Shown here: positions 1 through 13,165 of the stretch, one piece after another
How positions within the stretch are numbered: position 1 is the stretch's first letter
How the letters are laid out: every line of letters begins with the position of its first letter
Assembly (NCBI RefSeq): GCF_004000255.1
Contig: NZ_RCIQ01000004.1
Coordinates: 1 to 64,000 of the forward strand
Length of the DNA: 64,000 nucleotides
DNA from: Nioella ostreopsis
GTDB taxonomy: Bacteria > Pseudomonadota > Alphaproteobacteria > Rhodobacterales > Rhodobacteraceae
Reading direction: 5' to 3'
Notes under the pieces: generated by a model
The model's input: the letters and a program-made list of their open reading frames with translations, nothing else
What the model was told of the DNA's origin: nothing
Databases searched by the model: none
Made by a program: the position numbers and the translations under genes

Positions 1-106
1 CCCGTTACCGAAGTCCAGAGCCTAGAGGCCTCGCCGCGGATCCGGCAGTGGTATCCGCTTCATCCATTGCTCGGTAGACGCATCCGCAGGATGCTGCTGA
101 GAAGGG

Positions 107-930
107 TCGCCGCAAGGCGCGAACCAGGTGTCGCGATGCATTGACTGCTTCGTTTCTGGCGATGGCCCTGGCGCTCGTCGGCTTCCATGGCTTTACATTT
201 TTTTCGGAATGGGATGACGGCATGAGCGCCACAGGCGGCAAACGCGTCATGGCATTTGCGCGTGTCATAGGCGCCATCGGCTGTGACCAAACCGATGTTC
301 TGATCAGGCGGAACTTGGTTCAGCAACTCGAGTAGCATGGGAGCATCGCCTACAGTGCTGGTCGTGACTCCAAATGCCCGCATCTCCAACGTTTCCTCTT
401 CGATCCATATGTGAATCTTGCGCCAAATGCGCCGCATGGAGCCGCCGTTGCTCGGCACCACATGCCTTGCATGTGTGAGGGGACTTGCGGGCGTTCCATT
501 CGCCTTCACCCTCAGATTTGATGCCGGTGCTATCAATCAAGAGGTTCAGCGGGCCGGTTCCGCCACGATACGGCAGGCTCACGTTCAGCGTTCTCTGGCG
601 GCGGCATCGGGTGCTGAAATCCGGCACTGTCCAGTTCAAACCGACCAACCGCAGCAAGCTCTCGACGAAACCCGTGGTCTGCCGGAGCGGCATACCAAAC
701 AGAAGCTTCATCCCCTCTCGGGACATTGCGTTGCAATGCCCTGCCGGGCAGCCGTCAGGCAGGCCTGGATCGCCGCATCGCTGAACTCCTGCTGTCGCCC
801 ACGCTTGCCCGTTGGCGGCGGCGTCCAGGTCATCTCCAGATCAAACCAAATCGAAAGCGATCCGCGTTGCTTCAGCGCTGTGTTGTACGAAGGCCAGTTC
901 CCGGTCTTGTCCTTCGTAGGGGCCCAACTG
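107..930 (-). pseudogene. IS5-family transposase, broken by frameshifts and truncated
   Basis: Reading the minus strand, an N-terminal part appears in one frame (containing GNWPSYNTALKQRGSLSIWF, about 910-730). The frame then changes near 726-720 (MKLLFGMPLRQTTGFVESLL onward), again near 480 (RRIWRKIHIWIEEETLEMRA onward), and once more near 200 (KPWKPTSARAIARNEAVNAS). The first two acidic residues of the DDE triad are visible, in LLIDSTGIK and in TADGAYDT. The region that should carry the catalytic Glu (normally just after the RALxRR motif) is lost at the junction near 107. With at least three frame changes and no C-terminus the gene cannot make an active transposase. Confidence 0.85.
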
Positions 931-997
931 CTTAAGCCTTCCAGCTATCATGCTGGATTCATGACGTGAATCCCGAGAGGGATGTGTGCAAAAAGCC
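107..997 (-). mobile_element. Decayed IS5-family (IS903-type) insertion sequence
   Basis: The minus strand holds the recognisable body of an IS5-family transposase in several frames. At the right end, 980-997 reads on the minus strand GGCTTTTTGCACACATCC, which resembles the terminal repeat of this IS group with small changes. The left part stops being transposase-like near position 107, so the left terminal repeat and the end of the gene are missing. The element abuts the pgm end of the glycogen operon, with 38 bases between the repeat and the pgm stop codon. The boundary at 107 is a judgement from loss of protein similarity. Confidence 0.75.
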
Positions 998-1035
998 ATG
1001 TCAACCAGAAATCAGTTGGATACCGCCTGCTCAGT

Positions 1036-4792
<3,757 letters not shown>

Positions 4793-4796
<4 letters not shown>

Positions 4797-6217
4797 TCGG
4801 CGGCCTCAAGAAGCTCAGTGTAAAGCGCGGCATAAGCGGACGCCGACGGGTCCCAGCCAACGGGATGCGCCATCGCGTTCCGCTGAACCTTCGACCACAG
4901 CTTGGGGGTCTCGTACAGATCGCAGAGCTGCGTCAACGCATGCGAGAGTGCGTCGGCGTTCACCGGATGGAACTGCACGCCGGTCGCCACCTGCCGTGCC
5001 ATCGTCGCGGGCGATACGGGAATGACCGTGTCCGCGAGACCTCCGGTCAACGCCACCACCGGAATCGTGCCATAGCGCAGCCCGTAAAGCTGGGTCAGCC
5101 CGCAGGGTTCAAACCGTGAGGGGACCAGGATCGCGTCACCCCCCGCGATCATGCGATGTGACAGCGCCTCGTCATAGCCGATGCGCACAGCGACATTGGG
5201 ATCATCGATCTGTTGAAACGCGGCTTCCAGTGCCGGGTCGCCTGACCCCAGCAAGGCAAGTTGCCCGCCACGGGCCAATAGGACCGGCAGTGCTTCAAGC
5301 AGAACGTCCAGCCCCTTCTGCTCGGTCAGCCGTGACACGACAACGCAAAGCGGACCCTTGGCCTGTGGCAGCCCCAGCTCCGATTGCAGGGCAGCGCGGT
5401 TTGCACCTTTGCCACGCGGCGTCTTGTAGGTCTGGATCAGGTCGTCATTTTCGGGAGACCAGACCTCGAGGTCGATGCCGTTCAGGATTCCGCTCAGGTC
5501 ATCGCGCCGGGCCCGTAGCACACCGTCCAGGCCCATGCCGAACTCTGGCGTCATCAGTTCCTGGGCATAGGTGGGTGACACCGTGGTCAGCTTGTCGGCA
5601 CAGACCAGCCCCAGTTTCAGGGTCGAGATCTGTCCCCAATATTCCGCCCGTTCGGAGGTCAGATCGCCCGCCGCGATCCCCAGCTTTCCCGCCTGCGTCA
5701 TTGGCGTGAGACCCTGGAACGCAACGTTGTGGATCGTCAGAACGCTTGGAACCGGCACCCCGTCGCGCTTGAGGTAGTACGGCAAAAGCCCCGCCTGCCA
5801 GTCATGGCAATGCACAAGGTCAGGCTGCCAATCACCCAGGCGACCGGCCGCGACATCGGCACCGACCATACACAGGGCCGCGAAGCGTTCGGCGTTGTCC
5901 GGCCAGTCACGGCCATCGGGCTCGAGGTAGATGCTGCCGGCCCGATCGTAGAGATGCGGCGCATCCAGAACCAGAAGATCGAGACCCGCAGTCGTCCCTG
6001 ACAACAGGCGAGCATCCCCACCGAAGCAGTTTTCCACCTCTGCCACGGTCTGCGCATTCTCAAGCGCGGCCATCACCGCCGGGTAACCGGGCAGCAAACT
6101 GCGCATCTCGACCCCGTGCCCGCCCAGAGCGCCAGGTAGCGCCCCTGCCACGTCGGCGAGCCCCCCTGTTTTGACAAGGGGCGCGCATTCCGAAGCGACA
6201 GAGAGAACCTTGATCAT
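4793..6217 (-). CDS. glgA: Glycogen synthase (ADP-glucose)
   Basis: GT5 glycosyltransferase that extends alpha-1,4-glucan chains from ADP-glucose. The start is set at the ATG of [20 protein letters not shown] because it overlaps the glgC stop codon in an ATGA; an in-frame ATG 15 bases upstream lies inside glgC. This gives 474 residues, normal for bacterial GlgA. The N-terminal [16 protein letters not shown] loop (Lys16) binds ADP-glucose, and the C-terminal [17 protein letters not shown] motif (near 362-378) holds the conserved Glu and Cys of the donor site. Two Rossmann-like GT-B halves are implied by family. Confidence 0.96.
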
Positions 6218-7473
6218 TGCGCGTCCAGCCACCTTTCAACCATCGGCTTCGTGATAAGCGTCGTGCCCTTTTCCGACACCCGAAAGAACTTGGCATCTTC
6301 CACCGGATCCTCGCCAACGACCAGCCCTTTCGGAATTTCCACGCCACGGTCGATCACGCATTTCCGCAATCGTGCAGAGCGGTTGATGATCACGTCGGGC
6401 AGCACCACGGAATGGTCGAGCACCGCGTAGGAATTCGTGTGAACCCCGGTGAACAGGAGCGAATTGCGCACTTCGGTTCCGGAAATGATGCAGCCCCCCG
6501 AAACCATCGACGAAATCGCCACCCCGCGCCGATCCTTCTCGTCATGGATGAACTTGGCTGGCGGAACGCTTTCTGAATAGGTCCATATCGGCCATGTTTG
6601 ATCCCACAGATCCAACTCGGGGACGAAATCGGTAAGGTCGATATTCGCCTCCCAGAAGGCGTCGATCGTTCCGACGTCGCGCCAGTAGCTCGGCGCGCCA
6701 TCCGCGCGGACGCAGCTGTCGTCAAAGCGGTGCGCGATAGCCTTGCCGTTCTTTACGATCTCCGGGATCAGGTCATTTCCGAAATCGTGGGAAGAATTGG
6801 GATCCGCCGCGTCCTTCAGCAGCAATTCGCGCAGGAAGGCCCAGTTGAAGACGTAGATGCCCATCGAGGCCAGCGCCTTGGTCGGGTCCTCGGGTGTGCC
6901 CGGCGGATCGGCGGGTTTTTCCAGAAACGACGTGATACGGCTTTCGGTATCGACGGCCATCACGCCGAAGGCACTCGCATCTTCGCGCAGGACTGTCAGA
7001 CAGCCGACAGTTACGTCAGCCCCGGCCTCGACATGCTGGCGCAGCATGATTTCGTAATCCATCTTGTAGATGTGGTCACCCGCAAGGATCACGATGTATT
7101 CGATGCCGTAACTGTCCACGATATCAATGTTCTGCGTGACCGCGTCTGCCGTTCCGCGATACCACATGTCTTCTGACACACGCTGCGACGCGGGCAAGAT
7201 ATCAATGAACTCGTTGCGTTCAGCGCGAAAAAAGTTCCAGCCGCGCTGACAGTGGCGGATCAGTGAGTGGGCCTTGTACTGCGTCGCAACCGCCATGCGC
7301 CGGATGCCCGAATTGACCGCGTTGGACAGCGCGAAATCAATGATCCGGGTTTTGCCGCCGAAATAGACCGCCGGTTTGACCCTCCGGTCCGTAAGCTCCT
7401 TGAGACGCGACCCGCGACCCCCGGCCAGCACGAACGCCATGGATCTTTGCGATAGTCTCGTAACGTCCACCAT
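6214..7473 (-). CDS. glgC: Glucose-1-phosphate adenylyltransferase
   Basis: Makes ADP-glucose from glucose 1-phosphate and ATP, the committed step of glycogen synthesis. The 419-residue protein begins with the nucleotidyltransferase loop [20 protein letters not shown] and has [14 protein letters not shown] and [12 protein letters not shown], typical of GlgC. The second half is a left-handed beta-helix region with the regulatory C-terminus ending WLDAQ. It lies 12 bases after the glgB stop, and its own stop overlaps the glgA start. Allosteric control by glycolytic or Entner-Doudoroff intermediates is known for alphaproteobacterial homologues and is only inferred here. Confidence 0.96.
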   Translation of the reverse strand: MVDVTRLSQRSMAFVLAGGRGSRLKELTDRRVKPAVYFGGKTRIIDFALSNAVNSGIRRMAVATQYKAHSLIRHCQRGWNFFRAERNEFIDILPASQRVSEDMWYRGTADAVTQNIDIVDSYGIEYIVILAGDHIYKMDYEIMLRQHVEAGADVTVGCLTVLREDASAFGVMAVDTESRITSFLEKPADPPGTPEDPTKALASMGIYVFNWAFLRELLLKDAADPNSSHDFGNDLIPEIVKNGKAIAHRFDDSCVRADGAPSYWRDVGTIDAFWEANIDLTDFVPELDLWDQTWPIWTYSESVPPAKFIHDEKDRRGVAISSMVSGGCIISGTEVRNSLLFTGVHTNSYAVLDHSVVLPDVIINRSARLRKCVIDRGVEIPKGLVVGEDPVEDAKFFRVSEKGTTLITKPMVERWLDAQ

Positions 7474-7485
7474 GTCCTACCCTCC

Positions 7486-9690
7486 CTATTTCTGATGCCG
7501 AAGAATGAGCGCCGCCAGCGGCGGAACCCTGATTTCGACGCTTTGCGGCAGCCCGTCCCAATCGCCCTCCCGGCTGTGGATCGTGCCGCCATTGGTTCTG
7601 TCACCTCCGCCATAGGCCGCGGAATCCGTGTTCAGGACCTCTTCCCAAGCTCCCGGCGCGGGCACCCCGATACGCCAGTGACGCTCGACCGGGGTGTAAT
7701 TGCACACCACGACGCAAGGCGCATCGCCGTCATCGCCGAACCGGGCGAACGCAGTCAGCGACAGGTCCGGGTCATTGGCGATCCAGCGAAACCCGCTCGG
7801 GTCGCAATCGCGTCGGTGCAAAGCGGGGGTATCGCGGTAGAGATGGTTAAGATCGCGTACCAGCGCCTGAATGCCCTGTTGAAGAGGCCCGTGCAGCGCG
7901 TCCCAGTCCAGGGACTCGTCATGGTTCCACTCCGACCACTGCGCAAATTCGCAGCCCATGAACAGCAGCTTCTTGCCGGGATGCCCCCACATGAAGCCGT
8001 AATAGGCGCGCAGGTTGGCGAATTTCTCCCACTCGTTGCCGGGCATCTTCGCGATCATCGAGCCCTTGCCATGCACGACCTCGTCATGGCTGATCGGCAG
8101 CACAAAGTTTTCCGAGAACGAATAATCGATCGGGAATGTTATCAGGTGGTGATCATATTTGCGGTGGATCGGGTCCTTTTCGATGTAGCGCAAGGTGTCG
8201 TTCATCCACCCCATGTTCCACTTGAACCCAAAGCCAAGCCCGCCCGCATCGACCGGTGTCGATACGCCGGGAAAGGCGGTGGATTCCTCGGCAACCGTCA
8301 TGATCCCATCGACCTGCCCGTAGCAGACGGTGTTCATCTCTTTCAGAAAATCAATCGCTTCGTAGTTTTCGCGCCCCCCATCCCGGTTCGGAATCCAGGC
8401 ATCATGGGCACGTGAATAGTCACGGTAAAGCATCGAGGCCACCGCATCCACGCGCAGCCCGTCCACGTGATATTCCTCGAACCAGAAGAGCGCATTGGCG
8501 GTCAGGTAGTTTTTTACCTCGTTGCGCCCGTAATTGTAGATCAGCGTGTTCCAGTCCTGATGAAAGCCCTCACGCGGGTCCGCATGCTCATAAAGATGCG
8601 TGCCGTCGAACGTCGCTAATCCGTGGGTGTCAGACGGAAAATGCCCCGGCACCCAATCGAGGATTACGCCGAGACCAGCCTTGTGCGCCGCCTCGACCAG
8701 TGCGCGGAAGTCGTCGGGCGGTCCAAAGCGGATGGTGGGGGCATACATGCCGATCGGCTGGTAGCCCCAGGACCCATCGAACGGGAACTCGCTGATCGGC
8801 AGGAATTCGAGATGCGTGAACCCCATCCACTTGGCATAGTCAACAAGCTCCTTGGCGAGTTCCCGGTAGCTGAGCTTGCGGTTGCCTTCTGCCCGTCGCC
8901 ACGATCCAAGATGCACCTCGTAGACCGAAATCGGCTTGTCGCGCTGCTGTGCCTGTTGGCGGTTCGCCATCCAGGCGTCATCCTCCCAGGCGTAGCTGGA
9001 AATATCGCGCACGACGGACGATGTCTCGGGCGGATGCTGTGCCCCGAAGCCAACCGGATCAGACTTCAGGAACGGAGCCCCCACGCTTGGAGCGATTTCA
9101 TACTTGTAGAGATCACCATCGCCGAGCCCGGGCAGGAAGATCTCCCACACTCCCGTGACACCGACCCGGCGCATCGGGTGACGCCGCCCATCCCAGACGT
9201 TGAAATCCCCCACGACGGATACGCGCACCGCATTCGGAGCCCAGACCGCAAAATGCGTACCCGCCACGCCATCAAGCTCGGTCACATGCGCACCAAGCGC
9301 GTGCCAAAGCTGCCGGTGCGTGCCTTCGCCGATGAGGTATTGATCCATGTCCCGCAGGACCTCCCCGAACCTGTAGGGATCTTCAAAGCTCCAGATATTG
9401 CCGTCGGCATAGGTGGCTGTCAGGCGATGCGCGAATTTGGAATTCGGCACCTGCGCCGCAAAAATCGGCCCCTGCAACCGCAAGAGCGGCACTGTCTTGC
9501 GCCCGACCGTCGCCGTCACTTCCGTTGCATCCGGAAGCAGCGCGACGCACCAGGCTTTGCGCCCGGTCTTGTGAACCCCCAATACATCGAAGGGGCGGTC
9601 ATGGCGCGCGCACAGCAACGCCTCCACATCCGCCCGAATCATATGGGGCGGCATCGCAGGTGACCGGGAGCTGTCCATCTTGCCCACCAT
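7486..9690 (-). CDS. glgB: 1,4-alpha-glucan branching enzyme
   Basis: GH13 enzyme that introduces alpha-1,6 branches into glycogen. An open frame continues upstream to 10065, but that part is antisense-like sequence inside the preceding gene. I place the start at the ATG (9690-9688) that shares one base with the alpha-glucosidase stop (TGATG). This gives 734 residues (MVGKMDSSRSPAMPPHMIRA...), the usual GlgB length. An N-terminal CBM48 region is followed by the barrel with the nucleophile in GLRVDAVASM (near 413), the acid/base Glu in VAEESTAFPG (near 467) and SHDEVVHGKGS (near 535). The stop is 12 bases before glgC. Confidence 0.95.
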   Translation of the reverse strand: MVGKMDSSRSPAMPPHMIRADVEALLCARHDRPFDVLGVHKTGRKAWCVALLPDATEVTATVGRKTVPLLRLQGPIFAAQVPNSKFAHRLTATYADGNIWSFEDPYRFGEVLRDMDQYLIGEGTHRQLWHALGAHVTELDGVAGTHFAVWAPNAVRVSVVGDFNVWDGRRHPMRRVGVTGVWEIFLPGLGDGDLYKYEIAPSVGAPFLKSDPVGFGAQHPPETSSVVRDISSYAWEDDAWMANRQQAQQRDKPISVYEVHLGSWRRAEGNRKLSYRELAKELVDYAKWMGFTHLEFLPISEFPFDGSWGYQPIGMYAPTIRFGPPDDFRALVEAAHKAGLGVILDWVPGHFPSDTHGLATFDGTHLYEHADPREGFHQDWNTLIYNYGRNEVKNYLTANALFWFEEYHVDGLRVDAVASMLYRDYSRAHDAWIPNRDGGRENYEAIDFLKEMNTVCYGQVDGIMTVAEESTAFPGVSTPVDAGGLGFGFKWNMGWMNDTLRYIEKDPIHRKYDHHLITFPIDYSFSENFVLPISHDEVVHGKGSMIAKMPGNEWEKFANLRAYYGFMWGHPGKKLLFMGCEFAQWSEWNHDESLDWDALHGPLQQGIQALVRDLNHLYRDTPALHRRDCDPSGFRWIANDPDLSLTAFARFGDDGDAPCVVVCNYTPVERHWRIGVPAPGAWEEVLNTDSAAYGGGDRTNGGTIHSREGDWDGLPQSVEIRVPPLAALILRHQK

Positions 9691-11282
9691 CAAGACACCC
9701 GACCAATGACAAACCCGTTGGCGCCCAGGTGCAAAGCCCTGCCCTCGATTGCGGCTGCCTGATCCAGGACGGAACGAATGTCGATCGGCAATTCCACCGA
9801 AATCGGCGTGGCAGAGAGATTGTAGATACAGACCATGTCGTCCCCTCTGCGAAACCCTAGCACCGGTTCGGGGAAATCGAGAAACACTGTTTTGCCGTCC
9901 CGCAGGTCCGCTTCGGCCCGGCGCAGGGCCAGCATCTCCTTGTAGAAAGCCAGCACGCTGTTTTCGCCTTGGGTCGAGACCGCGCGCGCTTGTTGCGGCG
10001 GCTTTATCGGCAACCATGTGCGATTTGCCTTGGAAAACCCGCCATTCGGCGCATCCCTGTCCCACACCATCGGGGTTCGACAGCCGTCTCGCCCGGTTTT
10101 CTCAGGCCAGAAGTTGATGCCCTCGGGGTCGGTCAGTTCCTCGAAGGTCAGCACCGTATCGACCTGCCCAAGCTCTTCGCCCTGATAAATGCAGATCGAG
10201 CCCTCGAAGCTCAGCAGCAGCGCTGCCGCCTGCTTGGCCAGTTCGTCCTGATCTTCCGAGTGGTCGAGCCAGCGCCCAACATGGCGCGGAACGTCATGGT
10301 TGGAAAAGGCCCAACACGGCCAACCATCGGGCGCGCCCTTGAAAAAGGCTTCGATCCGGCTGCGAAAATGCCCGGGTGAGAAATCGGGCCCAAGCAACTC
10401 GAAACTATAGGCCATGTGCAGGCGCTTGGAACCAGAGGTGTATTCCCCCATCAGGTCGATCGAATGGTGGCTGTCGCCCACCTCGCCCACCATTGTGCGC
10501 TCGTCATATTCATCCAGAAGCGCGCGCAGCCTTTCCAGGAACGCGATGTTCTCGGGCTGGTTCTTGGAAAACAGCGTGTACTGCATCTCGAACGGTCGCA
10601 CGGCCTGCTGCGCCCAGGGAAGCGGATTGGCGGCATTGTCGCGCAGCATCTTGTCATGCACGTAGAAATTCACGGTATCGAGCCGGAAGCCGTCCACCCC
10701 CCGATCGAGCCAGAAGCGGACGCAGTCCAGCAGGTAATCCTGCACTTCAGGATTGTGAAAGTTCCAGTCAGGCTGTTCCCGCAGGAAGTTGTGAAAATAG
10801 TACTGCCGCCGCCGCGCGTCCCATTCCCAGGACGCCCCCCCGAAGATCGCCAGCCAGTTGTTGGGCGGCGTCCCGTCAGGCTTGGGATCCGCCCAAACGA
10901 ACCAGTCGGCCTTCGGGTTGTCGCGGCTCTGCCGGCTCTCAACGAAAAAGGGGTGCTGATCTGATGCGTGGCTCAGGACCTGGTCGATGATCACCTTGAG
11001 ACCGAGCGCATGGGCCCTGTCCAGCATCGCGTCGAAATCGTCCATCGTACCGAAGGTCGGATCGATGCCGCAATAATCCGAGACATCATATCCCATATCC
11101 GCCATCGGAGAGGGAAAGACGGGGCTGAGCCAGATTGCATCGACGCCGAGCGCAGCAATATGATCAAGGCGTTCCGTGATGCCCTTGAGATCGCCGATCC
11201 CATCGCCGTCGGAGTCCATGAAGGACCTTGGATAAATCTGATAGGTCACCGACCCGCGCCACCAGTCCTGCTTGCTCGTCAT
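9690..11282 (-). CDS. Alpha-glucosidase, GH13 oligosaccharide hydrolase
   Basis: A 530-residue GH13 exo-acting enzyme of the oligo-1,6-glucosidase/alpha-glucosidase type. The N-terminus (WWRGSVTYQIYPRSFMDSDG) and the motifs MGYDVSDY, GFRLDTVNF (nucleophile, near 200), VGEVGD (acid/base, near 264) and FSNHDVPRH (near 330) are all present. No signal peptide is visible, so it is cytoplasmic and would act on imported maltose, trehalose-like or sucrose-like alpha-glucosides. It is the first gene of the glucan operon and lies directly downstream of a LacI-type palindrome. Substrate preference (alpha-1,4, alpha-1,6 or sucrose) cannot be told from sequence by eye; an AglA-type enzyme is the best guess. 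Confidence 0.92.
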   Translation of the reverse strand: MTSKQDWWRGSVTYQIYPRSFMDSDGDGIGDLKGITERLDHIAALGVDAIWLSPVFPSPMADMGYDVSDYCGIDPTFGTMDDFDAMLDRAHALGLKVIIDQVLSHASDQHPFFVESRQSRDNPKADWFVWADPKPDGTPPNNWLAIFGGASWEWDARRRQYYFHNFLREQPDWNFHNPEVQDYLLDCVRFWLDRGVDGFRLDTVNFYVHDKMLRDNAANPLPWAQQAVRPFEMQYTLFSKNQPENIAFLERLRALLDEYDERTMVGEVGDSHHSIDLMGEYTSGSKRLHMAYSFELLGPDFSPGHFRSRIEAFFKGAPDGWPCWAFSNHDVPRHVGRWLDHSEDQDELAKQAAALLLSFEGSICIYQGEELGQVDTVLTFEELTDPEGINFWPEKTGRDGCRTPMVWDRDAPNGGFSKANRTWLPIKPPQQARAVSTQGENSVLAFYKEMLALRRAEADLRDGKTVFLDFPEPVLGFRRGDDMVCIYNLSATPISVELPIDIRSVLDQAAAIEGRALHLGANGFVIGRVS

Positions 11283-11305
11283 TCACAAAGCCCTTCCAAA
11301 CAAAG

Positions 11306-11323
11306 AATGTTAGCCCTAACATT
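11306..11323. promoter_or_regulatory. LacI-family operator-like palindrome upstream of the glucan operon
   Basis: Perfect inverted repeat AATGTTAG-CC-CTAACATT, 24 bases upstream of the alpha-glucosidase start codon. Length, symmetry and the TTAGC..CTAA core fit operators of LacI-family sugar regulators. A close relative lies upstream of edd at 34708-34722 and shares the nine-base CTAACATT-containing half-site almost completely. The position, between start codon and presumed promoter, suits repression. No LacI-family gene is in the window. Confidence 0.7.
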
Positions 11324-11432
11324 TCCACCCGTTCTAGGTCCCGAGCCGCATCACTTCAACCGATTCAACCCATGAAACGTGTAGGAAGGGCAAGCTGTGC
11401 CCGGCCTGCATCAATTGTCGAAATGATGATGG

Positions 11433-11702
11433 ATAACCAAGCCGACCCACCCTAGGACCAACGGCCAGGTTGAAAGCATGAACCGCACGATCAAGGACGC
11501 CACCGGCAAACGCTTCCACTACGACAGCCACGATCAACTTCGGACGCACCTCGAGGACTTCATGGCAGCCTACAATTTCGCCCGCAGGCTGAAGACCCTC
11601 AGCGGCCTCACGCCATACGACTATGTCTGCAAGGTCTGGACTCCAGAGTCGGACAGATTCATCGTCAATCCGATCCACCAGATGCCGGGACTGAACACCT
11701 AA
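11433..11702 (+). pseudogene. IS481-family transposase, C-terminal remnant
   Basis: From 11433 the plus strand reads ITKPTHPRTNGQVESMNRTI and continues in frame to a normal-looking IS481-type C-terminus ending HQMPGLNT before the stop at 11702. The motif RTNGQVESMNR carries the last catalytic Glu of the rve/DDE domain. Upstream of 11433 the similarity is lost and stops appear in frame, so the HTH and most of the catalytic domain are missing. The first internal ATG (11478) would give 74 residues, but this is not a functional gene. It lies between the glucan operon promoter and the dehalogenase-like gene and may mark an old rearrangement junction. Confidence 0.85.
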
Positions 11703-11819
11703 CCGAGGATACTGGGCCCATGTCGGATACCCTGCTGCCATCGAGACCCATGTATCAGGTGCGGAATACAAGCCTGAATAAGCTATGCGGTGGCGCCTTT
11801 CTGCGCTTATAGTTTGAGG

Positions 11820-12806
11820 ATGCCCCGTCAGAGCAAGTATCGCCCCTTCACACCCGATCCCGCCCAAGTCGCAAGGATGCCGGCGATCAGTGGAAACGAG
11901 ATCAACGGATTGAATGATCCGACCCCTCGGCGTCCGCGAATGGTGTATTGGGCGCCTGATCCGAGCGAGATTCCGCACGGCGAAATGCAGGGCTATTTCT
12001 ACCAGCAATCCGCGAAGGTGCCTGAGTTCGGCGAAAAACGGGCGCAACGGATGGAAATTGCCGAGGCGCCTTTGCCGCCGCTGGCCGAACAGAAGCGACA
12101 GGCGACCCCGGTGGAGTGGACCGGCGAACTCGATCAGTTCGTCGCGTCACATGTCTGCGACATGACTGGTGTCGCGGAGATGAAGCCCGAATGGGTATTT
12201 GAAGGATATCACATCGCCCAATCCCGCGTGATCATGCTTGGCGTACACCACAACTATGATGCAATCGCAAAGGCTCCCGAGGTCGAAGCTGGACTGCAGG
12301 TCGTTGATCAATACATCCGTGCGGCCAGAGCGGCGAAGATCGTGGCCGGTTGGATCAGAACCCAAGGCTGGGAAGCGGAGGCGGTCACCGGACCCATGAC
12401 CGGATCCTTGACGATGATCCCGCCCGCGCTTGCCTGCGGCTTCGGGGAACTTGGCAAGCACGGCTCGATCATCAACCCGGAGTTCGGAGCCTCATTCAGG
12501 CTCTCGGCGGTGCTTACGGATGCTCCGTTTGCAGTAACACCTACCCGGTCGCATGGTGTGGACGACTTTTGCCAAAACTGTCGAATTTGCGAAGATGCCT
12601 GCCCACCAGAAGCGCTGTCTGCCGAGAAACAAGTCGTGCGCGGCGTCCGAAAATGGTACGTCGATTTCGACAGGTGCCTGCCGTTCTTCAACCAGACCCA
12701 CGGCTGCGCGATCTGTATCGCCGTTTGCCCCTGGTCAAGACCGGGTGTTGGCGTCAACCTTGCGGCAAAGCTGGCACGCCGGGCAGAACGCTCGGCCGCT
12801 GATTGA
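11820..12806 (+). CDS. Reductive dehalogenase-like cobamide/Fe-S protein (RdhA/QueG superfamily)
   Basis: A 328-residue protein with the C-terminal signature of reductive dehalogenases. GFGELGKHGSIINPEFGASF (about 208-227) and VLTDAPF are followed by two ferredoxin-type clusters: Cys251-x2-Cys254-x2-Cys257-x3-Cys261-Pro, and Cys286-x9-Cys296-x2-Cys299-x3-Cys303-Pro-Trp. The wide first spacing of the second cluster and the GxGxxGKHG loop (rather than GWxGKNT) argue for the RdhA side of the family over epoxyqueuosine reductase QueG. No Tat signal or anchor protein is visible, so it is probably a soluble cytoplasmic enzyme as in aerobic proteobacteria. I use the ATG at 11820; an in-frame ATG at 11790 is possible. 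Substrate is unknown. The IS481 scar lies 117 bases upstream. Confidence 0.75.
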   Translation: MPRQSKYRPFTPDPAQVARMPAISGNEINGLNDPTPRRPRMVYWAPDPSEIPHGEMQGYFYQQSAKVPEFGEKRAQRMEIAEAPLPPLAEQKRQATPVEWTGELDQFVASHVCDMTGVAEMKPEWVFEGYHIAQSRVIMLGVHHNYDAIAKAPEVEAGLQVVDQYIRAARAAKIVAGWIRTQGWEAEAVTGPMTGSLTMIPPALACGFGELGKHGSIINPEFGASFRLSAVLTDAPFAVTPTRSHGVDDFCQNCRICEDACPPEALSAEKQVVRGVRKWYVDFDRCLPFFNQTHGCAICIAVCPWSRPGVGVNLAAKLARRAERSAAD

Positions 12807-13165
12807 TCGGTCGTCACTGGAGTCGCGTCCTGAAAGCGGGCTTTTGCGCCCCCCCAAAGCGAACACTCACCTCGTCCCGCATCTTACCAGGTCATGTACC
12901 GTGCAGCGAATGTCGCCACATCTCAGACCCGTCACCCCTACAAACGCCGCGAAGGTGATGGACGAGCCCAGATTGCCTGATGCCGCGGTTCGAACGAACG
13001 AGCACTCCGAATCCACAAGTGACACCCAGATCCGCATAGGGACATGATATCTCGAACCTGATTGCAGTGGATCGCATCCCACCCAAAAACATCAAAGCGC
13101 TGACCATTTTTGCATAACTCAGCTTCGCAGGTGGACTACTCTGTCCCGACTTTGGGAGGCACCAC
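12807..13165. other. Intergenic region before the Rieske operon
   Basis: About 360 bases without a convincing gene; short open frames on both strands look like chance. The last bases carry GGGAGG a few bases before the Rieske start codon, a good ribosome binding site. The promoter of the Rieske operon, and any binding site for the AraC-type regulator at 18058-19170, should lie here, but I cannot pick out a clear operator. No strong terminator hairpin for the dehalogenase-like gene was found. Confidence 0.5.

Noticed and set aside
9691-10065. Longer GlgB starting at 10065
   Set aside because: The extra 125 residues overlap the alpha-glucosidase gene, and a TGATG-coupled start gives the normal length.
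11334-12047. Minus-strand frame of 237 codons over the IS481 remnant and the dehalogenase-like gene
   Set aside because: It runs antisense to two recognisable coding sequences and its product has no family features.
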